A DNA stretch of 64,000 bases from Mariprofundus aestuarium (GTDB lineage: Bacteria > Pseudomonadota > Zetaproteobacteria > Mariprofundales > Mariprofundaceae), in the NCBI RefSeq assembly GCF_002795805.1, contig NZ_CP018799.1, forward strand, positions 365,001-429,000, written 5' to 3'. Each line of letters starts with the position of its first letter. The stretch's first letter is position 1. The notes beneath the pieces are model-generated. The model ran no database searches. It had not been told where the DNA came from and saw nothing but the letters and a program-made list of their open reading frames with translations. This document shows, one piece after another, positions 11,182 through 20,805 of the stretch. Position numbers and translations under genes: made by a program.

Positions 11182-12840
11182 ATGGGATTTCTAAATAACT
11201 TAAAAATTCGCGAAAAATTACTGCTTGGATTTGCAGTGGTCGTTTTGCTTTTCGCGCTCTCTTCGGCATTTACTTTGATCCAGGTCTCCGAGATTAACAA
11301 GGTCACTCGTTCTATGGCTGAAAGGGACGCGCCGGCCTGGGATGCGATTATGGAAGCTAAGGTCGAAGTGCTACAGGGACACCTCTGGCTTGAAGAGACC
11401 TCCTTAGGAAAGAGAGCGGAAGAGAAAGAGAAGATTTTTGCTCACTTTGAAGAGGCTCGCTGGCTCGGGGGCGCACTTCTTAATGGCGGTGAAAATAGCG
11501 AAGTAAAGGTTATCGCAATCGAGGACTCTGTTGTGCGAGCTTCAGTAAGCAAGTTCATGAATGACTTGTCGGCTTTTGTGGCTCTGGCTGAACAGCGCTA
11601 TGGAGATGTTGGAGAAAGCGCCGCCGACATGGTGTCTGATAAACGCCTGGATTCGGTGTTTAATGAGAAATTTGCAGTTCTTCTGGATGATTTGAGTAAA
11701 GCTGAGGATGAACTCGCAAAAACCATCGCTGCAAATAATAAGGTGTCACAGGATTTGATCGAGCAGGAGATCCGCTCCATTATTATTGAACTTATTATCT
11801 TGTTGATTGTCAGTATCTTCATCGCCGTATTTATCAGCCAGCGTGTTGTGGCCCAGCCACTGAAGCAGATCTCTGACATGGTTCAGCGTGTTGCTGATGG
11901 AGACCTGACTGCGGTCTCTAGCATTAATACCAAGGATGAACTTGGCTTACTCTCTGAAGCGGTAAACACGATGGTCAGCAAGCTCTCCATGCTGGTATCC
12001 CGGGTGCAGAAGTCCGGGATACAGGTGGCCAGCTCCGTGACTGAAATTGCTGCATCCACCAAAGAGCAGGAGGCGACCGCCACTGAACATGCAGCAACCA
12101 CCAGTCAGGTCGCTGCCTCAGTCAATGAAATTTCGGCCACATCCAAGCAGCTGGGGCAAGCGACCGAAGAGGTGACCCACCTCGCACTGGGGACAGCAGA
12201 ATCGGCCAGTGAAGGGCAGGAGATCCTGGCTAGCCTGGATGCCACCATGAATCACATGGCCAAGGCTTCCGGTTCAATTGCAGACAAGCTGGCGGACCTG
12301 AATGAGAAGGCGAGCAATATTGGCAACATGGTTCTGACGATTAACAAGGTGGCAGATCAAACCAACCTTCTCTCTCTTAATGCGGCAATCGAAGCTGAAA
12401 AAGCGGGTGAATATGGAAGAGGTTTCGCTGTCGTGGCCACTGAAATCAGGCGCCTTGCGGATCAGACGGCTGTGGCCACCTATGACATAGAACAGATGGT
12501 TGGCGAGGTGCGCTCAGCTATTTCTGCGGGTGTTATGAGCATGGATAAGTTTGCAGAAGAGATTCATAGCAGTGTGAGCGAAGCAAAAAATGCAGGCGTG
12601 CAGTTGGAGAAGATTATCGATCAGGCACAGGCTCTGGCACCACATATTGAATCTGTGAACGAAGGTCTGCAGGCGCAGGTTGAAGGGGCTGAGCAGATTA
12701 GTGAGGCCATGAGTGCCCTGAGAGAGGCAGCACAGCAAACCGCAGAGTTTGTCCGCCATTCGAATGACGCGATTGGTGAGCTCAATGAGGCCGCCCGCGG
12801 TATGCAGGAGGGCGCGGCGATATTCAAGGTGAAAGCGTGA
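11182..12840 (+). CDS. wspA: Wsp chemoreceptor (methyl-accepting protein WspA)
   Basis: A receptor of 552 residues: transmembrane segment near residues 10-30, a helical periplasmic sensor region, a second transmembrane segment ([18 protein letters not shown]), a HAMP domain, then a methyl-accepting signalling domain whose hairpin tip reads [20 protein letters not shown]. In Pseudomonas WspA responds to surface contact or envelope stress and activates the WspE kinase. A TTG at 11176 is in frame, but the GGAG at 11169-11172 lies nine bases before the ATG at 11182, which is preferred. It is the first gene of a colinear wspABCDEFR set. Confidence 0.9.
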   Translation: MGFLNNLKIREKLLLGFAVVVLLFALSSAFTLIQVSEINKVTRSMAERDAPAWDAIMEAKVEVLQGHLWLEETSLGKRAEEKEKIFAHFEEARWLGGALLNGGENSEVKVIAIEDSVVRASVSKFMNDLSAFVALAEQRYGDVGESAADMVSDKRLDSVFNEKFAVLLDDLSKAEDELAKTIAANNKVSQDLIEQEIRSIIIELIILLIVSIFIAVFISQRVVAQPLKQISDMVQRVADGDLTAVSSINTKDELGLLSEAVNTMVSKLSMLVSRVQKSGIQVASSVTEIAASTKEQEATATEHAATTSQVAASVNEISATSKQLGQATEEVTHLALGTAESASEGQEILASLDATMNHMAKASGSIADKLADLNEKASNIGNMVLTINKVADQTNLLSLNAAIEAEKAGEYGRGFAVVATEIRRLADQTAVATYDIEQMVGEVRSAISAGVMSMDKFAEEIHSSVSEAKNAGVQLEKIIDQAQALAPHIESVNEGLQAQVEGAEQISEAMSALREAAQQTAEFVRHSNDAIGELNEAARGMQEGAAIFKVKA

Positions 12841-12873
12841 AGCTCCGGTCAGGCAACGGATAATACGAAAATC

Positions 12874-13341
12874 ATGCTTCTACTCTGCTTCTCTATGGAT
12901 GATGAACGTTATGCGCTGGAGGTATCAAAGGTGCACAAGGTCATTCCCCGGGTCAGTATGAAAAAAATACCCAAGGCACCTGATTGGGTTGCCGGGGTGA
13001 TGCATTACCAGGGCAGCAGTGTGCCAGTTATCGACCTGTGTGCCTTGAGCCTGGCAAGGAAGTGCCGGCAGAGGCTGAGTAGCCGAATTATTCTGGTGAA
13101 TTACAGAGCCGGTAACAATGAGGAGCATCTGCTTGGACTTCTGGCCGAGCAGGTTAACGAAACCATGCGGCGGCAAGAGGAAGATTTCAGCGCTACAGGT
13201 CTGGACTCTCCAAAAGCCCCCTATCTGGGTGGTGTTGCCCGCGAGCAGGATGGTTTGATTCAATGGATTGAAATAGACAAGCTCCTACCCGGTAAAGTGC
13301 AGGAGCTTCTTTTTCAAAGTCATTTGGGAGAAGAGCATTGA
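12874..13341 (+). CDS. wspB: CheW-like coupling protein WspB
   Basis: A 155-residue CheW-domain protein that links the receptor to the histidine kinase. Visible features are the opening strand LLLCFSMDDERYALEV, the conserved IPRVSMKKIPKAPDWVAGVMHYQG (given here in two parts around IPR and GVMHYQG), and PVIDLCAL. The length and position immediately after wspA match WspB. The end overlaps the start codon of wspC. No strong ribosome binding site is visible before the ATG, and it lies 33 bases after wspA. Confidence 0.88.
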   Translation: MLLLCFSMDDERYALEVSKVHKVIPRVSMKKIPKAPDWVAGVMHYQGSSVPVIDLCALSLARKCRQRLSSRIILVNYRAGNNEEHLLGLLAEQVNETMRRQEEDFSATGLDSPKAPYLGGVAREQDGLIQWIEIDKLLPGKVQELLFQSHLGEEH

Positions 13342-14624
13342 GCGCGGATAGAATCGCATCGATGTTACAGGAGGCGATGGGGCTGGATCAGGCCAGTGTC
13401 GGCTCCGGGGTCATCCTCAATGCTATCCGTAAGCGAATGCGTGAAACAGGTGTGAGCGATGAAAAGCGGTTTCTGGCCCTGTTGAATGATTCACCAGATG
13501 AGATGAAAGCCATGATTGAGGAAGTCGTTGTACCGGAAACATGGTTCTTTCGTAACGATGCTGCCTTTCAGCTTATGGTGAAACACCTCTCTGGAAAGTG
13601 GAAACGTGCACACCCAAGCAGAACCCCCCGCCTGCTTAGCATACCCTGCTCCACTGGAGAGGAGCCCTATTCGATGGCCATGGCACTGCTTGATGCCGGT
13701 TATAAAACCGATGAATTTCACATCGATGCGATAGATATCAGTAGCCAAAACCTGAATAAAGCCCAGAAGGCCGTGTACGGAAAGGGTTCATTCCGTGGAG
13801 AACATCTGGATTTCCGCCAGCACCATTTCAATAAGATAAAAACAGGTTATGCGCTTGAATCTCAGGTTCGCCGGGCAGTCAACTTCCACCAGGCCAATAT
13901 CCTGGATCATAGCCAGGTCAACAGATTCGGTTCCTACGATATTATTTTTTGCCGCAATCTTTTAATTTACTTTAATCAGCCTGACCGTGATAGGACCGCC
14001 AGAATTCTGTCTGCCATGCTAAATCAAGATGGGTTTCTGTTTGTCGGTCATGCTGAAACAGGCCTTATGTGGAAAGAGCGCTTCGCTGCTGTCCCTCACT
14101 CTATGGCCTTTGCTTATCGCCCTCTGGGTAGTGACGAGGCTGCTCGCACCTCCCGCCCTAAATTGCGAGCCCTGTCCCGGGTGCCCGTAATTCCCAAACC
14201 TAAGAAGCCTGATTCACTCCACAGGCCCGCAAAGAAAAAACCAACCCGGCCTTTGTCTGCTGTTTCAGACCGGAAAATCGAAAGCATGAAAGTAAAGCAA
14301 GAAAAGGGAGCCATGCTTGAAGAGGCCTCCAGGCTGGCGGATAAGGGGTTGCTTGAGGAGGCGCTCCAGCAATGCGAAGACTTTCTTAAGGAGAAGGGCA
14401 ACTCGGCCCAGGCATGGTTTCTTATGGGCCTTATTCTCGATACGCAGGGGGATAAAGAGCGGGCCAAGGAGGGGTTTCGTAAAGCTTTATACCTGGACCC
14501 GAATCATTATGAGGCGCTTGTACACCTTGCACTGTTACTCGATCAGCTTGGTGAGCTCAAGGCTGCGCAGCAGTTGCGCAGCCGAATTCAACGTCTGCAA
14601 GGCCACCTGAGGTCTAACCCATGA
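13338..14624 (+). CDS. wspC: CheR-type receptor methyltransferase with TPR tail, WspC
   Basis: A 428-residue protein. Residues 1-260 are a CheR methyltransferase: SAM-binding IPCSTGEEPYSMAM, the EEVVVPETWFFR segment, FCRNLLIYF and FVGHAE. Residues 320-425 hold tetratricopeptide repeats (GLLEEALQQCEDFL and RAKEGFRKALYLDPNHYEAL), joined by a basic, proline-rich linker. This CheR plus TPR form is characteristic of WspC, which methylates WspA glutamates. The start is TTG at 13338, overlapping the wspB TGA, with GGGAG ten bases upstream. Confidence 0.9.
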   Translation: MSADRIASMLQEAMGLDQASVGSGVILNAIRKRMRETGVSDEKRFLALLNDSPDEMKAMIEEVVVPETWFFRNDAAFQLMVKHLSGKWKRAHPSRTPRLLSIPCSTGEEPYSMAMALLDAGYKTDEFHIDAIDISSQNLNKAQKAVYGKGSFRGEHLDFRQHHFNKIKTGYALESQVRRAVNFHQANILDHSQVNRFGSYDIIFCRNLLIYFNQPDRDRTARILSAMLNQDGFLFVGHAETGLMWKERFAAVPHSMAFAYRPLGSDEAARTSRPKLRALSRVPVIPKPKKPDSLHRPAKKKPTRPLSAVSDRKIESMKVKQEKGAMLEEASRLADKGLLEEALQQCEDFLKEKGNSAQAWFLMGLILDTQGDKERAKEGFRKALYLDPNHYEALVHLALLLDQLGELKAAQQLRSRIQRLQGHLRSNP

Positions 14625-15307
14625 CCTCGCCAAAAATCAAACCTGAGTTTGAAATAGACGATTGCTGGAAAAGGATCGGGGTATGGGGAGACAAACAGTG
14701 TCCCGAACTGATCAGCTGCCACCACTGCCGTAATTGTGAGGTCTACTCCCGAGCCGGCCGTCAGCTGCTGGATAGAAGGCCTCCTGCAGGTTATATGCAG
14801 GCTTGGACAAAACAGCTAGCAGAGCCGCAGCAAGAGTCGATGCCAGGGCAGGTTTCGCTATTTATCTTCCGTATAGGACCGGAGTGGTTTGCCATTCCCA
14901 CCCGGCAGCTGGCCGAGGTGCTGGAATTACGCAATGTGCACAGTATTCCCCATCGCAGTAATCCAATCCTTCTGGGGCTGGTTAATGTTCGTGGAGAGAT
15001 GCAGTTATGCGTCTCAGTTGGAAAATTACTCGGCGTAGATAAAGATTTTACAAAAGAAGAATCGGATGACAGCAAGGCAATTGGTCGCTTGCTTCTCATT
15101 TCCTTGGAGGGGGAGAGGTTGGCCTTTTATGTGAGTGAAGCGTGTGGTATTCACTCCTACCATCCAAGTGAACTGCGAGAGTTGCCTTCAACACTGCCTG
15201 AGGAGACAAGCGTCAACAGCAAGGGGCTGTTACGCTGGAATGGGCACCATGTCGCAGTGCTGGATGAGAAAATCCTGTTTGAGAAGCTGCTGAGGAGTAT
15301 TCAGTGA
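14621..15307 (+). CDS. wspD: second CheW-like coupling protein WspD
   Basis: A 228-residue protein with an N-terminal cysteine-rich segment (IDDCWKRIGVWGDKQCPEL, then CHHCRNCEVY) before a CheW domain that starts near residue 83 (QVSLFIFRIGPEWFAIPT) and contains GLVNVRGEMQLCVSVG. This Cys-rich leader is characteristic of WspD and distinguishes it from WspB. The cysteines could bind a metal or cluster, but that is only inference. The ATG overlaps the wspC stop (ATGA), and the stop overlaps the wspE start. Confidence 0.9.
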   Translation: MTSPKIKPEFEIDDCWKRIGVWGDKQCPELISCHHCRNCEVYSRAGRQLLDRRPPAGYMQAWTKQLAEPQQESMPGQVSLFIFRIGPEWFAIPTRQLAEVLELRNVHSIPHRSNPILLGLVNVRGEMQLCVSVGKLLGVDKDFTKEESDDSKAIGRLLLISLEGERLAFYVSEACGIHSYHPSELRELPSTLPEETSVNSKGLLRWNGHHVAVLDEKILFEKLLRSIQ

Positions 15308-17592
15308 ACGATGATCTGAGCGGCTTCTCCATGATGGAGCTCTTCCGTGTTGAAACGGAGAACCAGGCTGCAGTACTGAGTGAAGGACTGCTGGAGCTGG
15401 AGCGTGATCCACTGGCAGCAGATACCCTCGAAGCTCTGATGCGAGCAGCCCACTCCATCAAGGGGGCAGCACGAATCATCAGTCTTGATGGTGCGGTACG
15501 CATTGCGCATCAGATGGAGGACTGTTTTGTTGCTGCCCAGGGAGGCCTGATCGTACTTGGCGCAACAGCCGTTGATGTCCTGCTCTCTGGCGTGGACATG
15601 CTTTCGCAGATATCAAACCTGCAGGAGAGCGAAGCAAATTCATGGTTCGAAGGCCATGATGTGGAGATCAATGCGCTTGTTGCGGGCATGGCTGCGATTC
15701 TGGATGCGGAACCGGAAGAAGCTGAAGAGCAGGGCTCTAATAGCAAACGAGTGCAACAGAGCACTGCAGAAAATGATGTGGATTCAGCTGCTAAAGTTAA
15801 AACGCCAGTTGTAGAGGATAGGCCGGAAGATGTTGGCCGGGATGAATCCAAGGATCGGGTGCTGCGCCTGAGCTCAGAACATCTTGATCGCATGCTTGCC
15901 CTGGCAAGTGAGATGCAGGTGGAGTGGCAGTGGCTCAGGCCATTCTCCGACTCCATGTTGCAGCTTAAACGCCGCCTCTCTGAACTGGAGAAAATGTTGA
16001 GTGGCCTGGAGCCCTCTGTCTCTGAGGTGGATTCATCTACAGGTAGTGCCAGATTGAAAAGTGTCCAACGCAAAGCAGAGCAGTGCCGGCTATTGCTTGC
16101 AGAGCAGCAGGAGGACCTTGAAATGCATAGCCGCTATGTCTCCAGCCTGTCGCATCGTCTCTATCATCAGACGGTTGCCAGTCGTATGCGCCCTTTTGGT
16201 GATGGCGTGCCTGGATTCAGGCGGATGGTGCGGGATCTGGCAAGAGACCTGGGTAAAAAGGTGCGTTTGGAGATCACAGGGCTCGAGACTTCAGTAGATC
16301 GGGACATTCTTGAGAAAATTGAATCGCCACTGAATCACCTGATTCGCAATGCCATTGATCACGGGCTCGAAATACCCGAAGAACGCCGAAGTCAGGGTAA
16401 ACCCGAAGAGGGGGTGATTCAGCTCGAAGCGATACATCAATCTGGTATGTTGCGTATTTCAGTAAGTGATGATGGGCGAGGAGTGGATCTCGATGCATTA
16501 AGGGAGAAAGTGATCCGTAATGGTCATGCGACCAAAGAGATGGTGGATCGAATGACTGAATCCGAGTTGATGTCATTCCTATTTCTTCCCAAATTCACCA
16601 TGAAGGAGAAGGTGACTGAAATTTCCGGTCGTGGCGTGGGCCTGGATATTGTTGCCAGTATGATCCGGGATGTGCGCGGCACATTGCATAGCAGCGCCCG
16701 AAATGGGGCGGGCATGCGCTTTGAACTGCTGCTGCCCATCACGCTTTCGGTTGTTCGCGCATTGTTGGTGGATATTGGCGGGGAGCCATACGCCTTCCCT
16801 CTCGTCCATATCAATCGGACACTGAAGTGCAGGATTGATGAGATTGAGCGCATTGAAGGACGCCAGTATATCACTCTGGGATCTCAGCAGATTGGACTTG
16901 TTTCGGCCAGAGAAGTTCTGGGGCTGCCGCCGGAGGCAGGCAGCAGCGACAGCTATTCAATTGTTGTTGTAGGCACAATGGAGTCACTCTATGGCCTGAT
17001 TGTAGACGATTTTCTCGGCGAGAGAGATCTGGTCGAGAAGGTGCTGAACCCTAGGTTGGGTAAGGTGAAGGATATCAGTGCCGCTGCAGTGACGGCTGAT
17101 GGATCCCCAATCCTGATCTTTGATGTTAATGACCTGCTTCGCTCGATCGCCAAGCTTATTGGCGATGGGAAGCTTGGTCGCGTCAGTCAGGGTGGTGGTT
17201 CCAGCGGCAAGGCTGTTGCCAAGCGTATTCTGGTGGTTGACGACTCGCTTACCGTTCGGGAGGTGGAGCGCAAGCTTCTGGTTTCTCGTGGATATGAAGT
17301 TGAAGTCGCAGTGGACGGTATGGATGGACTGAACACGGTTCGCTCAGGTGGATTTGATCTGGTGATCAGTGATGTGGACATGCCACGTATGGATGGCATC
17401 GAATTCGTCAGCCTGATTAAGAGTGATGTCAGGCTCAGGGATACGCCGGTGATTATTGTCTCCTACAAGGAGAGTGATGAGGATCGTATGCGTGGTCTTG
17501 ATGCGGGCGCTGACTCCTACCTGACAAAAAGCAGTTTTCATGATGAAACCCTGCTGGAGACAGTGGTGGATCTGATTGGCAAGGCAAGCTAG
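15304..17592 (+). CDS. wspE: CheA-type hybrid histidine kinase WspE
   Basis: A 762-residue kinase. An N-terminal Hpt domain carries the phosphorylatable histidine in AAHSIKGAARI near residue 44. A helical dimerisation region follows, then the HATPase domain (NHLIRNAIDHGLEIPEERR and SDDGRGVDLDAL), a CheW-like domain, and a C-terminal receiver (RILVVDDSLTVRE, aspartate in VISDVDMPRMDG). This CheA plus receiver layout is WspE, which in Pseudomonas phosphorylates both WspR (switching on c-di-GMP synthesis) and WspF. The start is GTG, overlapping the wspD stop. Confidence 0.92.
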   Translation: MNDDLSGFSMMELFRVETENQAAVLSEGLLELERDPLAADTLEALMRAAHSIKGAARIISLDGAVRIAHQMEDCFVAAQGGLIVLGATAVDVLLSGVDMLSQISNLQESEANSWFEGHDVEINALVAGMAAILDAEPEEAEEQGSNSKRVQQSTAENDVDSAAKVKTPVVEDRPEDVGRDESKDRVLRLSSEHLDRMLALASEMQVEWQWLRPFSDSMLQLKRRLSELEKMLSGLEPSVSEVDSSTGSARLKSVQRKAEQCRLLLAEQQEDLEMHSRYVSSLSHRLYHQTVASRMRPFGDGVPGFRRMVRDLARDLGKKVRLEITGLETSVDRDILEKIESPLNHLIRNAIDHGLEIPEERRSQGKPEEGVIQLEAIHQSGMLRISVSDDGRGVDLDALREKVIRNGHATKEMVDRMTESELMSFLFLPKFTMKEKVTEISGRGVGLDIVASMIRDVRGTLHSSARNGAGMRFELLLPITLSVVRALLVDIGGEPYAFPLVHINRTLKCRIDEIERIEGRQYITLGSQQIGLVSAREVLGLPPEAGSSDSYSIVVVGTMESLYGLIVDDFLGERDLVEKVLNPRLGKVKDISAAAVTADGSPILIFDVNDLLRSIAKLIGDGKLGRVSQGGGSSGKAVAKRILVVDDSLTVREVERKLLVSRGYEVEVAVDGMDGLNTVRSGGFDLVISDVDMPRMDGIEFVSLIKSDVRLRDTPVIIVSYKESDEDRMRGLDAGADSYLTKSSFHDETLLETVVDLIGKAS

Positions 17593-17641
17593 GAAAGGCG
17601 ATGTTTTGCAGGATTAAATGCCTGAAGCGTGAGGGAAGCCT

Positions 17642-18667
17642 ATGAGAATTGGCATCGTAAATGATATGCCCATGGCCTTGGAGCTGTTACGGCGAATCAT
17701 ATCCAAAATGCCCGAGCATGAGGTTGCCTGGTTCGCTTTGGACGGCGAAGCGGCGATATTGAAATGCAGCAAGGACAGGCCGGACCTGATATTGATGGAT
17801 TTGATCATGCCCGGCATCAACGGCGTGGAAACAACGCGTCGAATCATGCAGGAAACCCCATGTGCAATCATGGTGGTCACAGCATCGGTTGAAGCTAACC
17901 AGGCGCTGGCCTTTGAGGCGCTCTCTGCAGGTGCTATTGATGTGGTCAAAACGCCGGTAGCCTCTATAGAGGAGGAGTTCGCTCCTTTTCAGAAAAAAAT
18001 ATACAACATCAGTCGAATTGTTGGTAATGGTGAGACGGCTGCTGAGAGCAATATTAACAGTAGAGAATCGGCTGTCAGCAACAAGGCTGAAGAGGTATCG
18101 GAGGCGCTATTAATTGGTATCGGTGCCTCAACGGGGGGGCCGGCTGCCGTGGTTGAAGTGCTCAAGTCTTTGCCGGCATCATTTCCGGCGGCTCTGGTTG
18201 TCGTCGTTCATGTGGATGAAGAGTTTGCTCCCGGCATGGCTGAATGGATGAATAGTCAGATCAACCTGCCAGTCCATCTGGTGCGGGAAGGGGAGCGTCC
18301 CAAGGCTGGGGAGGTCTTGTTTGCTGCGACCAATGAGCACCTAGTGTTGAATCATTATCAAAAGTTGCACTACACTCCTGAGCCAGTGAGCTGCCACTAT
18401 CGGCCATCTGTGGATGCCTTCTTTTCCAGCCTTACCCGGAACTGGAGGGGCGGTGCGATAGGCGTTTTGTTGACCGGTATGGGGCGCGATGGGGCGCAAG
18501 GCTTGAAAAGTATGCGTGAGAATGGCTGGCAGACCATTGCTCAGGATGAGGGAAGTTCCGCTATTTATGGCATGCCCAAGGCTGCCGCTATGATTGGTGC
18601 AGCCAGCAAAATTCTCTCATTAGAGAATATTGGCCCTGAGCTGATTCGCATGACCAAGAAGCTATGA
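17642..18667 (+). CDS. wspF: CheB-type methylesterase WspF
   Basis: A 341-residue response regulator and protein-glutamate methylesterase. The receiver begins IGIVNDMPMAL, a variant typical of WspF, with phosphoacceptor D53. The esterase domain has its triad as S163 (GASTGG), H190 (VVVHVD) and D283 (GMGRDGA). WspF removes methyl groups from WspA and damps signalling; in Pseudomonas its loss locks the pathway on. A run of seven G (18133-18139) encodes part of the active-site loop. It is preceded by a 49-base gap containing GAGGGAAGCC as ribosome binding site. Confidence 0.92.
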   Translation: MRIGIVNDMPMALELLRRIISKMPEHEVAWFALDGEAAILKCSKDRPDLILMDLIMPGINGVETTRRIMQETPCAIMVVTASVEANQALAFEALSAGAIDVVKTPVASIEEEFAPFQKKIYNISRIVGNGETAAESNINSRESAVSNKAEEVSEALLIGIGASTGGPAAVVEVLKSLPASFPAALVVVVHVDEEFAPGMAEWMNSQINLPVHLVREGERPKAGEVLFAATNEHLVLNHYQKLHYTPEPVSCHYRPSVDAFFSSLTRNWRGGAIGVLLTGMGRDGAQGLKSMRENGWQTIAQDEGSSAIYGMPKAAAMIGAASKILSLENIGPELIRMTKKL

Positions 18668-18709
18668 ACAGGAAGTTGCGCGGCTATGGCTGCATATTTG
18701 GAGAGAGCT

Positions 18710-19726
18710 ATGACCTACAGTAATATCGAAAAAACTGGAGCTGATAGAACGTTTGCGCCGCACTCTATTATGGTGTTGCTGGTTGATGATCAACCAATGA
18801 TTGCCGAGACCATTCGTCGCATGCTTGATGGTGAGGATGATATCGATTTTCATTACTGTTTAGATGCCGAAGAGGCGTTGAATATGGTTGCCGCAATTCA
18901 TCCGACGCTAATTCTTCAGGATTTGATCATGCCGCAGGTGGATGGGCTTGATTTGGTGAGCCAGTACCGCAGTCATCCTGAATGCAAAGAGATCCCAATT
19001 GTTGTGCTTTCTGCCAGAGAGGACCCCAATGTCAAAGCAGAGGCTTTTGCTCGGGGCGCTAATGATTATGTGGTTAAGCTTCCGGATAGAGTTGAGCTGC
19101 TCGCCCGGATTCGCTATCACTCACAATGGTATATTCACAAACGCCAGCGGGATGAGGCATACCGCTCTCTTCAGGAAAGCCAGAGGCAGATGGAGAGCAT
19201 GAACCTGAAGCTGATGCATCTCTCCACACATGACAGCCTGACCAATATTCCCAATCGCTATCATTTTGATCAGATGTTCAGTGGTGAATGGAGTCGCTCT
19301 GGGCGCGACAAAACACCTGTTTCCATTATCATGATAGATATTGACGAGTTCAAAAAATATAACGATGCGCTGGGTCATCCAGCTGGAGATAAGTGCCTTG
19401 CGGCAGTGGCAAATGTGTTGTCTAATATTTTGAAGCGACCTGCCGATCTTGTTGCCCGCTACGGGGGAGAGGAGTTTGTGGTTCTTCTGCCGGGCACGGG
19501 TGCCGAAGGGGCAAAAAGCATTGCTGAGAAGATGGCGTCCGAGGTGGAGGCGTTGAGGGTGCCGCATCCCGGTTCATCTGTATCAGACCATATCACCATC
19601 AGCCTTGGGGTTGCCACCTCTGTCGCAGACAAGTCAGGGCGACCGGATCGTCTGTTACATGACGCAGATGAGGCGCTGTATGTTGCCAAGAAAGGTGGCC
19701 GCAATCAGATCAGGATGGCGAAATAG
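18710..19726 (+). CDS. wspR: diguanylate cyclase response regulator WspR
   Basis: Receiver plus GGDEF protein, about 338 residues. The receiver has VLLVDDQPMI and the aspartate in LILQDLIMPQVDG. The cyclase has the active GGEEF motif in RYGGEEFVVLLP, with the product-inhibition site RPAD just before it. The helical stalk between the domains is a coiled coil, as in Pseudomonas WspR. It makes c-di-GMP when phosphorylated by WspE. GGAGAGA at 18700-18706 supports the ATG at 18710. An in-frame ATG at 18686 would add eight residues. Confidence 0.93.
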   Translation: MTYSNIEKTGADRTFAPHSIMVLLVDDQPMIAETIRRMLDGEDDIDFHYCLDAEEALNMVAAIHPTLILQDLIMPQVDGLDLVSQYRSHPECKEIPIVVLSAREDPNVKAEAFARGANDYVVKLPDRVELLARIRYHSQWYIHKRQRDEAYRSLQESQRQMESMNLKLMHLSTHDSLTNIPNRYHFDQMFSGEWSRSGRDKTPVSIIMIDIDEFKKYNDALGHPAGDKCLAAVANVLSNILKRPADLVARYGGEEFVVLLPGTGAEGAKSIAEKMASEVEALRVPHPGSSVSDHITISLGVATSVADKSGRPDRLLHDADEALYVAKKGGRNQIRMAK

Positions 19727-20703
19727 TGGCAGACCAGAAGATAAATGCGGGTATAGGTGTGCCAGCCAAGGCACCTTTCCGGGTGCTGCTGGTGGATGAT
19801 CAGGCCATTATATTTGAAGCCGTACGTCGCATGCTCTCAGCTGCCAATGATATTGAGTTGCACTATTGTGGAGAAGGTGCAAAAGCCTTGCAGATGGCGA
19901 GTGAGGTCAAACCTGATGTCATCCTGCAGGATCTAATCATGCCTGATGTGGATGGCCTGATGCTTGTGAAATTCTACCGTGCCAATGCGGCGACAACCGA
20001 GATTCCGGTTGTCGTGCTCTCCTCCAAGGAGGAGGCCAAAACCAAAGCTGAAGCCTTTCATTGTGGCGCCAACGATTATCTGGTTAAGCTGCCGGACCAG
20101 ATCGAAATGCTGGCCCGCCTGCGTTACCATGCCAAAACCCATAAAACGCTGTTGGAACGAAATGCTGCTGTAGAGGAGTTAAAGCGAATCTCGCTTACTG
20201 ATGGGCTCACTAAGATTAACAACCGCCGCCATTTCGACATGACGCTGCTCGGAGAATTCAAGCGTGCCAGGCGTGAAAAGTCGTCACTCGCAGTGGTGAT
20301 GCTGGATGTGGATCACTTTAAGCAGTTTAACGATAATTACGGCCATCAGGCTGGCGATGAGTGCCTGGTACAGGTGGCTGAGGCTCTGCAGTCTTCAATC
20401 AGTCGGCCTGCAGATATGGTTGCCCGATATGGCGGTGAAGAGTTTGTCGCGATCCTGCCGGATACCAGTCGCGAAGGTATGCTTCATGTTGCTGAAAAAA
20501 TCCGCCAAGCTGTCTTTAATCTGCAGATACCGCATGAGTATTCATCTGTGGAGAGTGTCGTTACGGTAAGTCTTGGTGTTGCCCAGATGATGCCGGCTCC
20601 TGAAGCAGAAGATTCGCAGGTGGAATTACTGATCAAGCTCGCCGATCAGGGGCTTTATGAGGCCAAAGAGTCAGGTCGCAACCGTATAGCTGGGGTGAAT
20701 TAA
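19726..20703 (+). CDS. second WspR-like diguanylate cyclase response regulator
   Basis: A 325-residue paralogue of the preceding WspR: receiver (VLLVDDQAIIFEAVRRML, aspartate in ILQDLIMPDVDG), a coiled-coil link, and a GGDEF domain with intact GGEEF and RPAD inhibition motifs. The GTG start shares one base with the wspR stop, so the two are probably translationally coupled. It may be a second output of WspE, or may hetero-oligomerise with WspR. The duplication is old, since the stalk and the cyclase surface differ clearly. A run of nine G follows the stop codon. Confidence 0.9.
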   Translation: MADQKINAGIGVPAKAPFRVLLVDDQAIIFEAVRRMLSAANDIELHYCGEGAKALQMASEVKPDVILQDLIMPDVDGLMLVKFYRANAATTEIPVVVLSSKEEAKTKAEAFHCGANDYLVKLPDQIEMLARLRYHAKTHKTLLERNAAVEELKRISLTDGLTKINNRRHFDMTLLGEFKRARREKSSLAVVMLDVDHFKQFNDNYGHQAGDECLVQVAEALQSSISRPADMVARYGGEEFVAILPDTSREGMLHVAEKIRQAVFNLQIPHEYSSVESVVTVSLGVAQMMPAPEAEDSQVELLIKLADQGLYEAKESGRNRIAGVN

Positions 20704-20805
20704 GGGGGGGGGTGGCTTGGCAATGACTATGGTGACCGTGGAGTAAACAATCTGGAGTGAAGGCTTGGCCCGCATGTGTTGTAATGGCTTTCTAATCACT
20801 CCATG

